From: an uncultured Clostridia bacterium
Lineage (GTDB): Bacteria; Bacillota; Clostridia; Oscillospirales; Ruminococcaceae
DNA: 64,000 nucleotides
NCBI GenBank assembly: GCA_944386475.1
Contig: CALXBH010000079.1
Location: 62,001-126,000, forward strand
Direction of reading: 5' to 3'
The notes under the pieces were generated by a model. The model saw only the letters and a list, made by a program, of their open reading frames with translations, ran no database searches and was not told the DNA's origin. Positions 9,326-17,392 of this stretch are shown here, piece after piece. The stretch's first letter is position 1. Each line of letters begins with the position of its first letter. The translations under genes and the position numbers were made by a program.

Positions 9326-9985
9326 TTATAAAAGCAAATATTCAATCTCCCGCCAAAGGGATTCCTCCACCGTTTCCACCGGCAAAGGTTCCTCCCCTTC
9401 GCTGCATCGGATCACTGTCCAGCCGTCCGCCTTGGCGGCGTACCGGGCCGCCTTTTCACAGCGGGCCATATACTCCCGATTTTGTTCGTGCAGGTCCTTT
9501 TTGGCCTCGTCCCCCTGATACCGGGACAAAAGAAGCCTGTCCGCCACCGGGCGGGGCATATCCAGATAGATGACTTTATTAGGTTGCGGAAGCCCCAGCC
9601 GATTATACTCAAAATCCCGGAGCCAATCCATAAATTCCGGCCACCGATCTTCCGGGAGTTTGCTCATCTGGTGCATCATGTTGGAAGTCACATAGCGGCT
9701 CGCCAAAATCACCGTGCCCGCCCGGTAATCCTGTTCCCAGAATTTTTTAAAAGAAGCGTACCGGTCCACCGCGTAAAAGCTGGAGGCGGCATAGGCGTTG
9801 ACTCCATCGGCGCTTTGGGAAAGCTCGCCGTTTAAATACATTTTCACCAGCGCGGAGGAGGGCTGACTGTAGTCCGGGAAGGAGATAAGCTTTACCTGCT
9901 TTCCTGTCCGGCGTATCCGCTTTGCCACCCGGTCTGCCTGGGTGGATTTTCCCGAGCCGTCCAGGCCGTCGATCACAATCAGCAT
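9326..9985 (-). CDS. tmk: thymidylate kinase
   Basis: Phosphorylates dTMP to dTDP. The 219-residue protein starts MLIVIDGLDGSGKSTQA, a P-loop of the Tmk type, and has VDRYAS (DR motif) and the lid region LLLSRYQGDEAKKDLHEQ. It lies 3 bases after thyX, so synthesis of dTMP and its first phosphorylation are made from one message. The protein is a little more divergent than typical Tmk (for example FPDYSQPSS in place of the common FPR..T), but length and motifs fit. Confidence 0.88.
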   Translation of the reverse strand: MLIVIDGLDGSGKSTQADRVAKRIRRTGKQVKLISFPDYSQPSSALVKMYLNGELSQSADGVNAYAASSFYAVDRYASFKKFWEQDYRAGTVILASRYVTSNMMHQMSKLPEDRWPEFMDWLRDFEYNRLGLPQPNKVIYLDMPRPVADRLLLSRYQGDEAKKDLHEQNREYMARCEKAARYAAKADGWTVIRCSEGEEPLPVETVEESLWREIEYLLL

Positions 9986-9988
9986 AGC

Positions 9989-10756
9989 TTACTCCCCTTT
10001 CATCTCCCGGTAGCGGGCGCGTACCTGCTCCATCTTCCCGCAGCTCATCTTTCCTTCGGAGCAGCCGCCCCGCACGCAGGAAGGCCCTGCGTTTTTAAAC
10101 AAGGTAGGCGCTACCTCATACACCAGCCGCAGCATCTCGTCCGCCACCGCCCGGATCTCCCACTGGGCCCGGTTGCAGCAGCGGTGCTTAAAGAAGTTCA
10201 TTAAGCTCCTGGCGTTCATGGTGAGGATCATCTTGGTGTCACAGGCGTTGGGAAGCACAAAGCGGGCATCCTCGATGGCCTTTTTTTCCGCCATGCTTTT
10301 GGCCTGTTTTTCAGTTTTTCCTTCCTCTAAAAATATCTGGTAGTGCTTTTGCGACAGGATGTCCGCCAGTTTATTATAGCTTTTTAAGGAGGCGTCCATG
10401 GCCTTTAAAAATTCCTCTTTCGCTTGGGGGACAGCTTCGATCTCCGGCGGAGTGACAAACGCAAAATCGTTTTCCTTTACATACCGCTGGCTCTGTACCG
10501 AAAAGGAGGCGAGCCTATGCCGGGTGATCTGGGCTAACAGCGACCGGGACACCCCTTCGATGCCGAAGGTAAAGCTCACATGCTCGATGGGGCTTTCATG
10601 GCCCAACCCCGCCAGCATCTCCACAAAATCCGAAGCCTTTTCCTCGGTGAGCCCCTCATAAACCGTGTCAATAGTGCTGGCGGAGTAACAGAGCCTGGCC
10701 GCACAGGCGATGGTTTTTTCGGGATTAGGCGTGTAAGTAAGCAATGTGACCTTCAT
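9989..10756 (-). CDS. thyX: flavin-dependent thymidylate synthase
   Basis: Makes dTMP from dUMP using FAD, NADPH and methylene-THF. The 255-residue protein contains the ThyX signature RHR-x7-S as RHRLASFSVQSQRY (about residues 78-91). It also has HESPIEHVSFTF and the arginine-rich C-terminal half (FKHRCCNRAQWEIR). The C-terminal 35 residues hold extra cysteines (SCVRGGCSEGKMSCGK), which is less usual. ATG 10756 has AAGGAAG upstream. Tmk follows at once. No thyA is seen in the window. Confidence 0.96.
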   Translation of the reverse strand: MKVTLLTYTPNPEKTIACAARLCYSASTIDTVYEGLTEEKASDFVEMLAGLGHESPIEHVSFTFGIEGVSRSLLAQITRHRLASFSVQSQRYVKENDFAFVTPPEIEAVPQAKEEFLKAMDASLKSYNKLADILSQKHYQIFLEEGKTEKQAKSMAEKKAIEDARFVLPNACDTKMILTMNARSLMNFFKHRCCNRAQWEIRAVADEMLRLVYEVAPTLFKNAGPSCVRGGCSEGKMSCGKMEQVRARYREMKGE

Positions 10757-10835
10757 GGTAAACTTCCTTTCTGATTGGGCGGGCTTGTCCGCCGTCTTAT
10801 CAATAAAATCTGTCTCTCGCTATATAACATGGGGT

Positions 10836-10866
10836 TTTTGGGGGCGGAAAACGCCCGCCCCCAAAA
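10836..10866 (-). terminator. terminator after the interrupted cysteine-rich gene
   Basis: TTTTGGGGGCGG (10836-10847) pairs with CCGCCCCCAAAA (10855-10866). It is 10 bases past the stop of the C-terminal segment at 10876. Confidence 0.75.
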
Positions 10867-10875
10867 TACCCTCTG

Positions 10876-11241
10876 TCAGCACTCGGTGCTGGGGATGTCG
10901 TCGCAGTCCATTTCAGACAGCCGCGGCGGGAAGAACTCGTTAACCGGGAACTTAATGCGCTTAAACAGCTCGCAGGGATCGTCGGAGGTGGAAACACATT
11001 CCTTATCCGGCACGCAGTAATCGTATACCGGCACCATCGTCTGCACCGAACGCTCCAGCTGCACGATGGAGAACAGCCCCAGCGTCACCAGCACCAGGCG
11101 GTTGGTCGTGCCTCCGGTAAAGTTGCCTTCAAACCGGGCCGCAATCGCCGCAGGGATGTTGACAGCGGGCTCGCACCGGTTGGCCGGACAGTCGCACACA
11201 TGGCTGGAAAGGCAGATAGGATCCACCACCTGTACACTTGC
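10876..11241 (-). pseudogene. C-terminal segment of the cysteine-rich gene split by the integrative element
   Basis: The frame from the attachment core (GCA AGT GTA CA, 11231-11241) reads ASVQVVDPICLSS and continues to LSEMDCDDIPSTEC at 10876. It has no start of its own with a ribosome binding site, and a TAG stands just upstream inside the element, so it is not a separate gene. Joined to the segment at 18170-18618 it gives one 267-residue protein with 17 or more cysteines. I do not recognise a named family. By memory, similar cysteine-rich proteins with a DxCxDKDCLEDL motif occur in spore-forming clostridia, but that recollection is unverified. The segment is intact, so it is a displaced exon-like part rather than a decayed gene. 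Confidence 0.85.
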
Positions 11242-11255
11242 TCCCTATTAGGAAG
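11231..11255. other. left attachment site (attL) with inverted repeat
   Basis: The core TGTACACTTGC (11231-11241) is followed by one base and the 13-bp end repeat CCCTATTAGGAAG (11243-11255). The recombinase stop codon is at 11258, three bases further in. Confidence 0.8.
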
Positions 11256-11257
11256 GT

Positions 11258-12763
11258 TTAAACCTCCACAGTTTGCAGTCTTTTTAAGTAAACTTTTATG
11301 TTGCCGTCCTGATGGACAATGATCTTGTCAAGGATTTCCCTGAGCTCTACATTGGTCCAGGTGCCAAGGTTTAAAAACCGTTCAATCTTGGATGCCGCCT
11401 GTTGGACGGCATCTTCGTCTTCCCGGAAGGGGACGCACAGGGACTGAGCCTGTTTCACTACCTGCTGAATGCGTTCTTTTTCCTGCTCGATCTTTTTTAT
11501 GTTTGCTTCCAGTTCCTCAATGGTGATAATATCCCTGGCGTACATATTTTTATACTTGTCTTTTAAAGATTCCATTTTAAGAAGCTGTTTTTGGGTGCCT
11601 TCTAAGTCATACTGCTGTATCGTTTTCTGGTATTGCCGCTGGTATTCCTGCATCACCGAAGCGATAAATTCGGATTTGTGTTCCACAAATCCGCCCAGAT
11701 ACGCCGTCAGCCTCTGCGTAAGCTCCCCTTCGTCAACAGCAAAATGATTAGGGCACCGGGAAGCTGTATACTGATCGTTCATAGGGCAGCGCCAGCGGAT
11801 ATAGGTGTTTTTGTACCGGTATACCTTTCTGGAAAACGAATATCCGCAGTGTCCGCATTGTATGAGCGTGCTGAAAAGATGCTTCGTGCTGTATCTTCCG
11901 GGCATGTGCGTATCATGGGTTTGATGCAGCTGCCGCCTTTGCTCCATAATGGCCAAAGCCCTGCAAAAAGTTTCTTTGGGGATGATCGCTAACTCCGGCC
12001 GGTCATGAACGAAATGCTCGGATTCCGGCAGCAAAACCTGCTTTCCGGTGATAAAATCCACCGTTTCATATTTGTTGTTAATGAGCGTCCCGCAGTAGAT
12101 GGGATTTGTTAACAGCCGTCTGACCGTTTTGGAGCACCACAGCCCGTTTCGTTTTCCCCGGATTCCCGCTTCGTTTAAGGAAAGAGCGATTTTTCGGGAG
12201 CCATACCCTTCTTTTGTATACAGCTTAAAAATCTGCCGGACAACCGCCGCCTCTTCCTCGTTAACAGCCAGATGGAACGTGTCTGTCTGGTCATAGCCAT
12301 AGATCAGGTTGGGAACCCTTCCCTTTCGGGCGTTCTCTTTTTTCCCAAAGCGAACCCGCTTGGAAAGGTTCTGGCTTTCCTCCTGGGCCAAGGCGCTGAA
12401 AAGGGTTAACACAAATTCCGACCCGCCCAAAATGGTTTGGTTGTTGGAAAGAAACTGCACCTCAATATTTTCTCTGCGCAGTTCCCGTGTGGCGTTTAAA
12501 AAGTCCACGGTATTCCTGGCAAACCGGGAAATATCCTTTACCACCACCATATCGAATAAGCCCCGTTTGGCGTCCTCAAGCATCCTCATAAACTCTTTTC
12601 TGTTAGCCGTCTGCTTGCCGGAAATCCCCTCGTCCGCATAGATCCGAATCAGGTTGTGGCCCTGCTTTTCCGCAAATTCTTCAAAAAAGGTTTTTTGGTT
12701 TTCCAGAGATTCCAGCTGCGCCTCTTTCTCTGTACTCACCCGGCAATACGCTACTAACCGCAT
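11258..12763 (-). CDS. large serine recombinase
   Basis: A 501-residue site-specific recombinase. The N-terminal resolvase domain starts MRLVAYCRVSTEKEAQ, with catalytic serine 10 in CRVSTE and IYADEGISGKQTANR. A recombinase domain follows (KEGYGSRKIALSLNEAGIRGKRNGLWCSKTVRRLLTNPIY, quoted in parts: GLWCSKTVRRLLTNPIY at about 220). Next is a zinc ribbon (CGHCGYSF ... RCPMND ... RCPNHF), then a long coiled coil (about 385-450). Ribosome binding site GAAGGAGGAAAAG precedes ATG 12763, and a good promoter lies at 12807-12835. The 3' end abuts attL, as expected for an integrase coding for its own element. Transposon or skin-type excision enzymes such as SpoIVCA belong to the same class. Confidence 0.95.
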   Translation of the reverse strand: MRLVAYCRVSTEKEAQLESLENQKTFFEEFAEKQGHNLIRIYADEGISGKQTANRKEFMRMLEDAKRGLFDMVVVKDISRFARNTVDFLNATRELRRENIEVQFLSNNQTILGGSEFVLTLFSALAQEESQNLSKRVRFGKKENARKGRVPNLIYGYDQTDTFHLAVNEEEAAVVRQIFKLYTKEGYGSRKIALSLNEAGIRGKRNGLWCSKTVRRLLTNPIYCGTLINNKYETVDFITGKQVLLPESEHFVHDRPELAIIPKETFCRALAIMEQRRQLHQTHDTHMPGRYSTKHLFSTLIQCGHCGYSFSRKVYRYKNTYIRWRCPMNDQYTASRCPNHFAVDEGELTQRLTAYLGGFVEHKSEFIASVMQEYQRQYQKTIQQYDLEGTQKQLLKMESLKDKYKNMYARDIITIEELEANIKKIEQEKERIQQVVKQAQSLCVPFREDEDAVQQAASKIERFLNLGTWTNVELREILDKIIVHQDGNIKVYLKRLQTVEV

Positions 12764-12806
12764 CTTTTCCTCCTTCGCCGGTTAGCAGTGCGTCAAACCT
12801 TGTATT

Positions 12807-12835
12807 ATTCTACCATTTTCGGTATCTTTGGTCAA
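12807..12835 (-). promoter_or_regulatory. sigma-A-type promoter of the recombinase
   Basis: On the minus strand TTGACC (12830-12835), 17 bases, TAGAAT (12807-12812). The start codon is 43 bases downstream. It resembles a vegetative promoter rather than sigma-E or sigma-K. Confidence 0.7.
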
Positions 12836-12853
12836 CACACCGCCGGATACAGC

Positions 12854-13024
12854 AAAGGGAGTGGAAAACCACTCCCTTTACAGCTTGTCGACAAAGTCGA
12901 CTGCGCTTAGAAGAGGGGCCAAGCCCCCTTCTAACATCCCCCTGCAAATCCTGCAATAGCCGGATTTGCTATTATAAAAGCAACTAAAATAAGTTCTTGA
13001 CGGTCTACAAAGGTGTAAAACACC
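12854..13024. repeat. cluster of four hairpins, possible dispersed palindromic repeat
   Basis: No gene is seen from 12764 to 13035. Four inverted repeats stand in a row: an 11-bp stem with AAAA loop (12854-12879), TTAGAAG-GGGGC type (12907-12934), GCAAATCC/GGATTTGC (12944-12969), and GGTG/CACC (13012-13024). TTGTCGACAA lies between the first two. The first and last share AAAGG(A/G)AGTGG, as if from a duplicated unit. They lack good T tracts, so they are not classic terminators. Confidence 0.5.
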
Positions 13025-13035
13025 ACTTCCTTTGC

Positions 13036-13164
13036 TTAAGGATTTATTTTTTCATCCAATAGTTTTTGGACGATGATTTTTTTTAATTGTTCCTGAACGG
13101 CCTTCGTTGTATTGGGGTTTATAAATGTGAATTTCACCTTGGCTTTTGGGGATTTTTTCTCCAA
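13036..13164 (-). CDS. 42-residue basic peptide upstream of the recombinase
   Basis: The frame from TTG 13164 to TAA 13036 has GGGGAG 8 bases upstream. The product begins LEKKSPKAKVKFTFINPN and ends KIIVQKLLDEKINP; a beta strand, an asparagine-proline turn and a basic amphipathic helix can be seen. It lies on the same strand as the recombinase, 272 bases upstream. Small genes of this FxFxNPN type often sit by serine recombinases in firmicute elements as I recall them. A role as recombination directionality factor or regulator is only a hypothesis. It was too short for routine ORF calling. Confidence 0.55.
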   Translation of the reverse strand: MEKKSPKAKVKFTFINPNTTKAVQEQLKKIIVQKLLDEKINP

Positions 13165-13573
13165 CTGCACCACTCCCCGCGTTTTGCTAGTATATCTCTA
13201 TATCTCTATGTCCCCCGCAGACTGTATATTCCTGCGCTCTCAAAACCGCCGGACTCCGGGACGGCACCTTCCGGATGGAAAATACGCCAGGCCCGGTATC
13301 CAGCGAGTGCGGATCTTCTTGGCTTTGACTGGCTTTAAGAAAACGAAGCTTTTATGATTTTCAATTTTGCAAAATACATAAAAATAAGTTTTTGTTTGGG
13401 CGATAATCAAGCTTTTTGTCAAAAAAATTTAAGTATTTTGTTAAATAAAAGTAAGCGCTTTGTTAAATACACGGATTGTATTTTTGAATTCAAAAATATA
13501 TGATGAATATAGAAGAAGCTGCTTCTTGTATTCGTCAAACCATGAAGAAAATATACGCAAAGGAGGAGATCGC
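13165..13573. other. intergenic region with short tandem repeat and palindrome
   Basis: A 409-base stretch between the minus-strand small peptide and the plus-strand exporter operon. It holds an 8-base tandem repeat (TATATCTC twice, 13191-13207), an AT-rich part from 13370, and a perfect 20-bp palindrome at 13479-13498. Short open frames on both strands (for example minus 13240-13422) look like chance. Divergent promoters must lie here, but no clear -35/-10 pair stands out. Confidence 0.6.
13479..13498. promoter_or_regulatory. 20-bp perfect palindrome upstream of the exporter operon
   Basis: The sequence is TATTTTTGAA followed by its exact reverse complement. It lies 75 bases before the first permease start. 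The size and position suit an operator for a dimeric regulator, but none is coded in the element; alternatively it is a chance AT-rich palindrome. Confidence 0.45.
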
Positions 13574-14653
13574 TTGAAAAACATACCCATTTTCTTGCGC
13601 CAGCTTTGGCAAAGCATAAAAAGCAATGGATCGACCTATCTGCTCTTTTTTCTGGTGTTGTCCGTTACCATTTCTGGCATCCTTTATTTTTTTGTTTCAG
13701 CAAAAACCCATGATGCGGAACAGATGCAGTATAACGAGAATACGCAGGTTGTAACAGTGGGGCTAGAAAGCAACCCTTCCCAGGATCAAATCTTAAAAAT
13801 AGCCGAAACAAAAGAATTTCCTTTTGAAAACATCCTTTTTTATGGGCAGCTGGACGCCGCTTCGGAAGAGGCAGACGCACCGGTAATTTATGCCGAATTT
13901 ACATCCACCAATCGTATGGTTTATGGCGAAGGGATCACGCCGCAAAGCACCCAAAGCCAGGCGGACGTGGTCGTGGTGCCCACCGCTTATAAAAATGCTC
14001 ATCCGGGGGAGGACAGCGTTACCCTTAACGGGAAAACCTATCAAATTACCGGAGAGTGGAATACCCCCCGGAACGCTTTTTGGCTCCCCTATTCCACCCT
14101 GCTGAAAGACCGGTTCCGGCTGGATCAAATGCTTATTCAGCTGCACTCCCCTTTCACCCAAAAAGAGCTGGATTCTGTCCGGACGGTGGTTGAAAACGCC
14201 GGCATTTCGTTTTCGAATATTCAAGTCCCGGAATACGATATGGAACTGCAAAACAGCATGCAGTTCAGCGTCCTCATGACGGCAGGGGTTTATTTTATAG
14301 CTGTTATTAATTTTGCATATTTGTATTTTTATCTGCTGCAAAAACGCCGGCATACATACGCCATTTACCGGACGGTCGGCATGTCCAAACAAAAGGCTGT
14401 GCTTTATCTTGCCGCCGAGGTCATCCTGTTGTTCACCCTCAGCTACATCGCAGGAGCGCTGTTGGCGCAGTTTGGTATGATCGATCTGCTCGCCAAGCTT
14501 CTTGATTTAAGCGTTATGGCCCTGTCTGTCAAAGACGCGCTCTTCCTTTATCTGGTTATGCTGATCCCGACGCTTGCGGTTATGTTGGTGGCAATTTTTA
14601 GATTCCTGCACGTTCCGGCCGTTCAGGAACTGAAAGAAAGCGAGGGGGTATAG
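13574..14653 (+). CDS. FtsX-like ABC transporter permease (first)
   Basis: A 359-residue permease starting at TTG 13574, chosen because AAAGGAGGAGATCGC precedes it directly; the longer frame from 13460 has no such site. One membrane helix near residues 19-39 is followed by an extracytoplasmic region of about 190 residues and three helices near the C-terminus (about 240-262, 290-318, 325-347). This is the MacB/FtsX layout. The stop is two bases before the second permease, and the ATPase follows, so this is one operon. MacB-type exporters move peptides, lipoproteins or toxins, or give resistance to antimicrobial peptides; the substrate here is unknown. Confidence 0.85.
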   Translation: MKNIPIFLRQLWQSIKSNGSTYLLFFLVLSVTISGILYFFVSAKTHDAEQMQYNENTQVVTVGLESNPSQDQILKIAETKEFPFENILFYGQLDAASEEADAPVIYAEFTSTNRMVYGEGITPQSTQSQADVVVVPTAYKNAHPGEDSVTLNGKTYQITGEWNTPRNAFWLPYSTLLKDRFRLDQMLIQLHSPFTQKELDSVRTVVENAGISFSNIQVPEYDMELQNSMQFSVLMTAGVYFIAVINFAYLYFYLLQKRRHTYAIYRTVGMSKQKAVLYLAAEVILLFTLSYIAGALLAQFGMIDLLAKLLDLSVMALSVKDALFLYLVMLIPTLAVMLVAIFRFLHVPAVQELKESEGV

Positions 14654-14655
14654 GC

Positions 14656-15933
14656 ATGAAGACACTGCTTCTTTCGATTAAAATACTTAGAAAAAACAAG
14701 ATACTCAGTATTTTGCTGTGCATCGAAATGATCGCCGCTTTAATTTTACTGTCCACAACCATCAACAGCTGGGACCGCACCTATAAGGAATTTAACATTA
14801 TCCACCGCGCCGGGCTGGAAGATTCCTTGTTTTTTATGGGAAGAATGTCTACGCCTGTGGAAGTACAGGAAAACGGCAACACCGTCATGCACCAAAAAAC
14901 CGATGAATCCTATAAACAAGACATGCTGCAATATTTGTCCGGCATCGACGGCTATTTAGGGCGAAGCTCCCACACGGGGATTTCACTGAACAACGGAACC
15001 AATACAACGTTTGTCAGTTCTTTTGACCCGCTGACTTCCGAAAAACTCCGGCAACCCACCACTAAAGGGGACTGGTATACCGATGTTACGCTGGACAACG
15101 GCAGGATTCCCTGCGTTATCATGGATACCCACGCCACCCCTTCCAGCTACCGCATCGGCGATGTGATTAAAGGAACGCCGACTGTTTATTACAATGACGA
15201 ATATGACGATGTAGAAAAAAATTATTCTTTTGAGCTGGAGTTCCAGGTTGTGGGAATTGTAGACCGCATGAACGCTTTCATGCTGAATAATGGCGATACG
15301 GCCATCTATGGCGAGGACGCCGCCGCCCTCAGAGACATATTCTACCGCGTGCGGCCCAACACGACGACTGTCTTGTGCGGCGAAGTCCCGGGCGTTGAGC
15401 CGGAGGACCAGATGTACGGCCTTCTCTACTTTGACAATCAAAAAATTGACGAGACCCAGCTTGAGCAAATTCACGATAAGATTTCGCAATACGGTTACTG
15501 CTACAAGATTTCCGACATGGCTAAAACAACACAGCGGGTCATCAAGCAGGATAACCGTATTCAGATCCCCCAGGCGCTTGTTCTCAGCATGATTGTGATT
15601 ACCGGGCTTATCTGCATTACACTGCTCAACGCCAAAAAACAAATAAGGACCTTTGGTATTTATGGATTATGCGGGGCAAGCTGGCCTCGCTGCCTGTTTA
15701 TCTATTTCTGTTACTTTTTCATCCTGCTGCTGGCATCCTTCCTAGTGTTTATCGTCTTTATGGCTTGTAACTATATGGCCGACAGCAGAGGCTTGTTTTA
15801 CCTATACTATTTATCCGCCAAAACAGTAGGGCTTTCTTTGCTGGTCTGTGTGGTTATTTCTTTGCTGTCCACCCTGATTCCTTATGCAGGCGTTAAAAAG
15901 AAATCCCTGATTTCCAGATATCACACCAATTAG
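14656..15933 (+). CDS. FtsX-like ABC transporter permease (second)
   Basis: A 425-residue protein with one N-terminal helix (about 17-37), a large extracytoplasmic domain (about 38-300) and three C-terminal helices (about 305-325, 345-370, 385-408), then a basic end (KKKSLISRYHTN). It follows the first permease after two bases and probably pairs with it as a heterodimer. Bases 15934-15950 separate it from the ATPase. Codon use is AT-richer than in the flanking chromosome, in keeping with an imported element. Confidence 0.85.
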   Translation: MKTLLLSIKILRKNKILSILLCIEMIAALILLSTTINSWDRTYKEFNIIHRAGLEDSLFFMGRMSTPVEVQENGNTVMHQKTDESYKQDMLQYLSGIDGYLGRSSHTGISLNNGTNTTFVSSFDPLTSEKLRQPTTKGDWYTDVTLDNGRIPCVIMDTHATPSSYRIGDVIKGTPTVYYNDEYDDVEKNYSFELEFQVVGIVDRMNAFMLNNGDTAIYGEDAAALRDIFYRVRPNTTTVLCGEVPGVEPEDQMYGLLYFDNQKIDETQLEQIHDKISQYGYCYKISDMAKTTQRVIKQDNRIQIPQALVLSMIVITGLICITLLNAKKQIRTFGIYGLCGASWPRCLFIYFCYFFILLLASFLVFIVFMACNYMADSRGLFYLYYLSAKTVGLSLLVCVVISLLSTLIPYAGVKKKSLISRYHTN

Positions 15934-15950
15934 GCCGGGAGGAAAAGACA

Positions 15951-16616
15951 ATGATTGAACTGAAAACACTGAACAAAATCTATAACAAAGGAAAATCCAA
16001 TGCGTTCCACGCCCTGAAAGATATTGACTTTACCGTCAGTCAAGGAGAAATGGTGGCGATTATGGGGCCGTCTGGCGCGGGAAAATCCACCCTGATGCAT
16101 GTGATTGGAACGGTGGACAGTTTTGAAAACGGCGTATATTTGTTTCAGGGGAAAAACGTCGGGCTTATGTCCGAAAAACGGAAAGCGGCTTTGCGGGCGA
16201 AAAAAATCGGCTTTGTGTTACAGGATTTCGGGCTGATCTCCGATGAAACAGCGCTCAGCAACGTGATGACGCCGCTGTTTTTCGGAAAAGCCCGCCTGCG
16301 GGATATGAAGGCTAAGGCCCTTCAGGCTTTAAAGGCTGTTGGAATCGAAAACCTGGCCAAAAAGAAGGTTAAGAATTTATCCGGCGGGCAAAAACAGCGG
16401 GTGGCGATTGCAAGGGCGATTGTCAGCGATCCTGTGCTGCTTCTGGCAGATGAGCCGACAGGAGCGCTGGACACCAAAACCTCCGCCGAGATTATGGATA
16501 TCTTTGCAAACCTGCATCAGAAGGGAAAAACTATTTTAATTGTCACCCACAATGATGAAGTCGCCGCACAATGCGAGCGGACAGTCCAAATTGTCGACGG
16601 CAAAATAATTGAGTAG
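15951..16616 (+). CDS. ABC transporter ATP-binding protein (MacB/LolD type)
   Basis: A 221-residue ATPase with Walker [10 protein letters not shown] (about 41-49), Q-loop FVLQDFGLI, signature [14 protein letters not shown], Walker [13 protein letters not shown] and H-loop VTHND. It powers the two FtsX-like permeases just upstream. The group is that of LolD, MacB and BceA. GGGAGGAAAAGACA gives the ribosome binding site. A double hairpin terminator follows at 16661-16729, which closes the operon. Confidence 0.95.
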   Translation: MIELKTLNKIYNKGKSNAFHALKDIDFTVSQGEMVAIMGPSGAGKSTLMHVIGTVDSFENGVYLFQGKNVGLMSEKRKAALRAKKIGFVLQDFGLISDETALSNVMTPLFFGKARLRDMKAKALQALKAVGIENLAKKKVKNLSGGQKQRVAIARAIVSDPVLLLADEPTGALDTKTSAEIMDIFANLHQKGKTILIVTHNDEVAAQCERTVQIVDGKIIE

Positions 16617-16660
16617 AAATTTTGTGTTTTTTAAGGGGGTTGTTGTTATCGGATATGAAG

Positions 16661-16729
16661 GGAAGAGCCAGACGAAACGCCCGGCTCTTCCAATTCCCCG
16701 GAGCATTTTGCTCCGGGGATTTTCTTTTT
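16661..16729 (+). terminator. double-hairpin terminator after the ABC operon
   Basis: A 9-bp stem GGAAGAGCC/GGCTCTTCC (16661-16691) is followed by a 10-bp stem TCCCCGGAGC/GCTCCGGGGA (16695-16719) and the T tract TTTTCTTTTT. Confidence 0.9.
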
Positions 16730-16730
16730 A

Positions 16731-16760
16731 TTGGACAGTGTGGGAGGAATGTGGTAGACT
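16731..16760 (+). promoter_or_regulatory. possible promoter of the two unknown cargo genes
   Basis: TTGGAC (16731-16736), 18 bases, TAGACT (16755-16760). It stands just after the terminator and about 65 bases before the next start. Confidence 0.4.
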
Positions 16761-16825
16761 GAGGGTGAAAGAAAGCCTGAATACTATGGGAGGACATTGG
16801 CGGATAGGAGGGTATATTTTTTCAT

Positions 16826-17326
16826 ATGAAAGTGTTAGGCATTGTTTATGAGGACTTAATTAGAAATTATAAAGCCTTTTTGGAATATGCTTTCAAAAAC
16901 AGTGATGTTTTTTCCGTTATTACCCATTTGAAGAATCCTGATTTTAATCCGCTGTCTACTGAGTGCCGGCATGATAAAATATTACAGACACTGAAACCAT
17001 ACTTGGTTAGGCAAATAATCGGAATTCAAAGATGGAGTAATGATAATTCCAGTGATAATCATACTGTCATGAAAATCTATGCAAGCAACAAAGACTCGTT
17101 AGAAAAAATGTATTTGCTTGACAATTTTCTATTATCCATACAGAATGATTTGCCTGAAGATCTGTGTTTTTATAAGAAGAACAAGATATGGATTTCTACG
17201 GTCTCGCACGAGGATCTGGCTTTTCTTTACTCCACGTCCAAAAACGATTTGCATTTTTTGGAGAGCAATCATATAGATTTCTTTTCAGAAGGGTCTATCT
17301 CCCCTTATAAGCTTCCCCAAAAATAG
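16826..17326 (+). CDS. hypothetical protein, element cargo
   Basis: A 166-residue AT-rich gene I do not recognise. The protein has no signal peptide or membrane segment and starts MKVLGIVYEDLIRNYKAF. It holds one histidine-rich spot (DNHTVMK) and a phenylalanine-rich C-terminal half. AGGAGGG lies about 13 bases before ATG 16826, a little far, so a later start is possible. With the next gene it forms a pair on the plus strand with clearly lower GC than the chromosome. A defence, immunity or toxin-related role would fit such cargo, but nothing in the sequence shows it. Confidence 0.65.
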   Translation: MKVLGIVYEDLIRNYKAFLEYAFKNSDVFSVITHLKNPDFNPLSTECRHDKILQTLKPYLVRQIIGIQRWSNDNSSDNHTVMKIYASNKDSLEKMYLLDNFLLSIQNDLPEDLCFYKKNKIWISTVSHEDLAFLYSTSKNDLHFLESNHIDFFSEGSISPYKLPQK

Positions 17327-17392
17327 GGAAAAAGAATCAGGTGTTTTACCCAGCCTTTCTTCGGAAAACAGTATGATAAAGAGGTGAAATTG

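Noticed and set aside
13240-13422. 60-residue minus-strand frame in the element
   Set aside because: It has no ribosome binding site or protein-like composition and is not in phase with any neighbouring gene.
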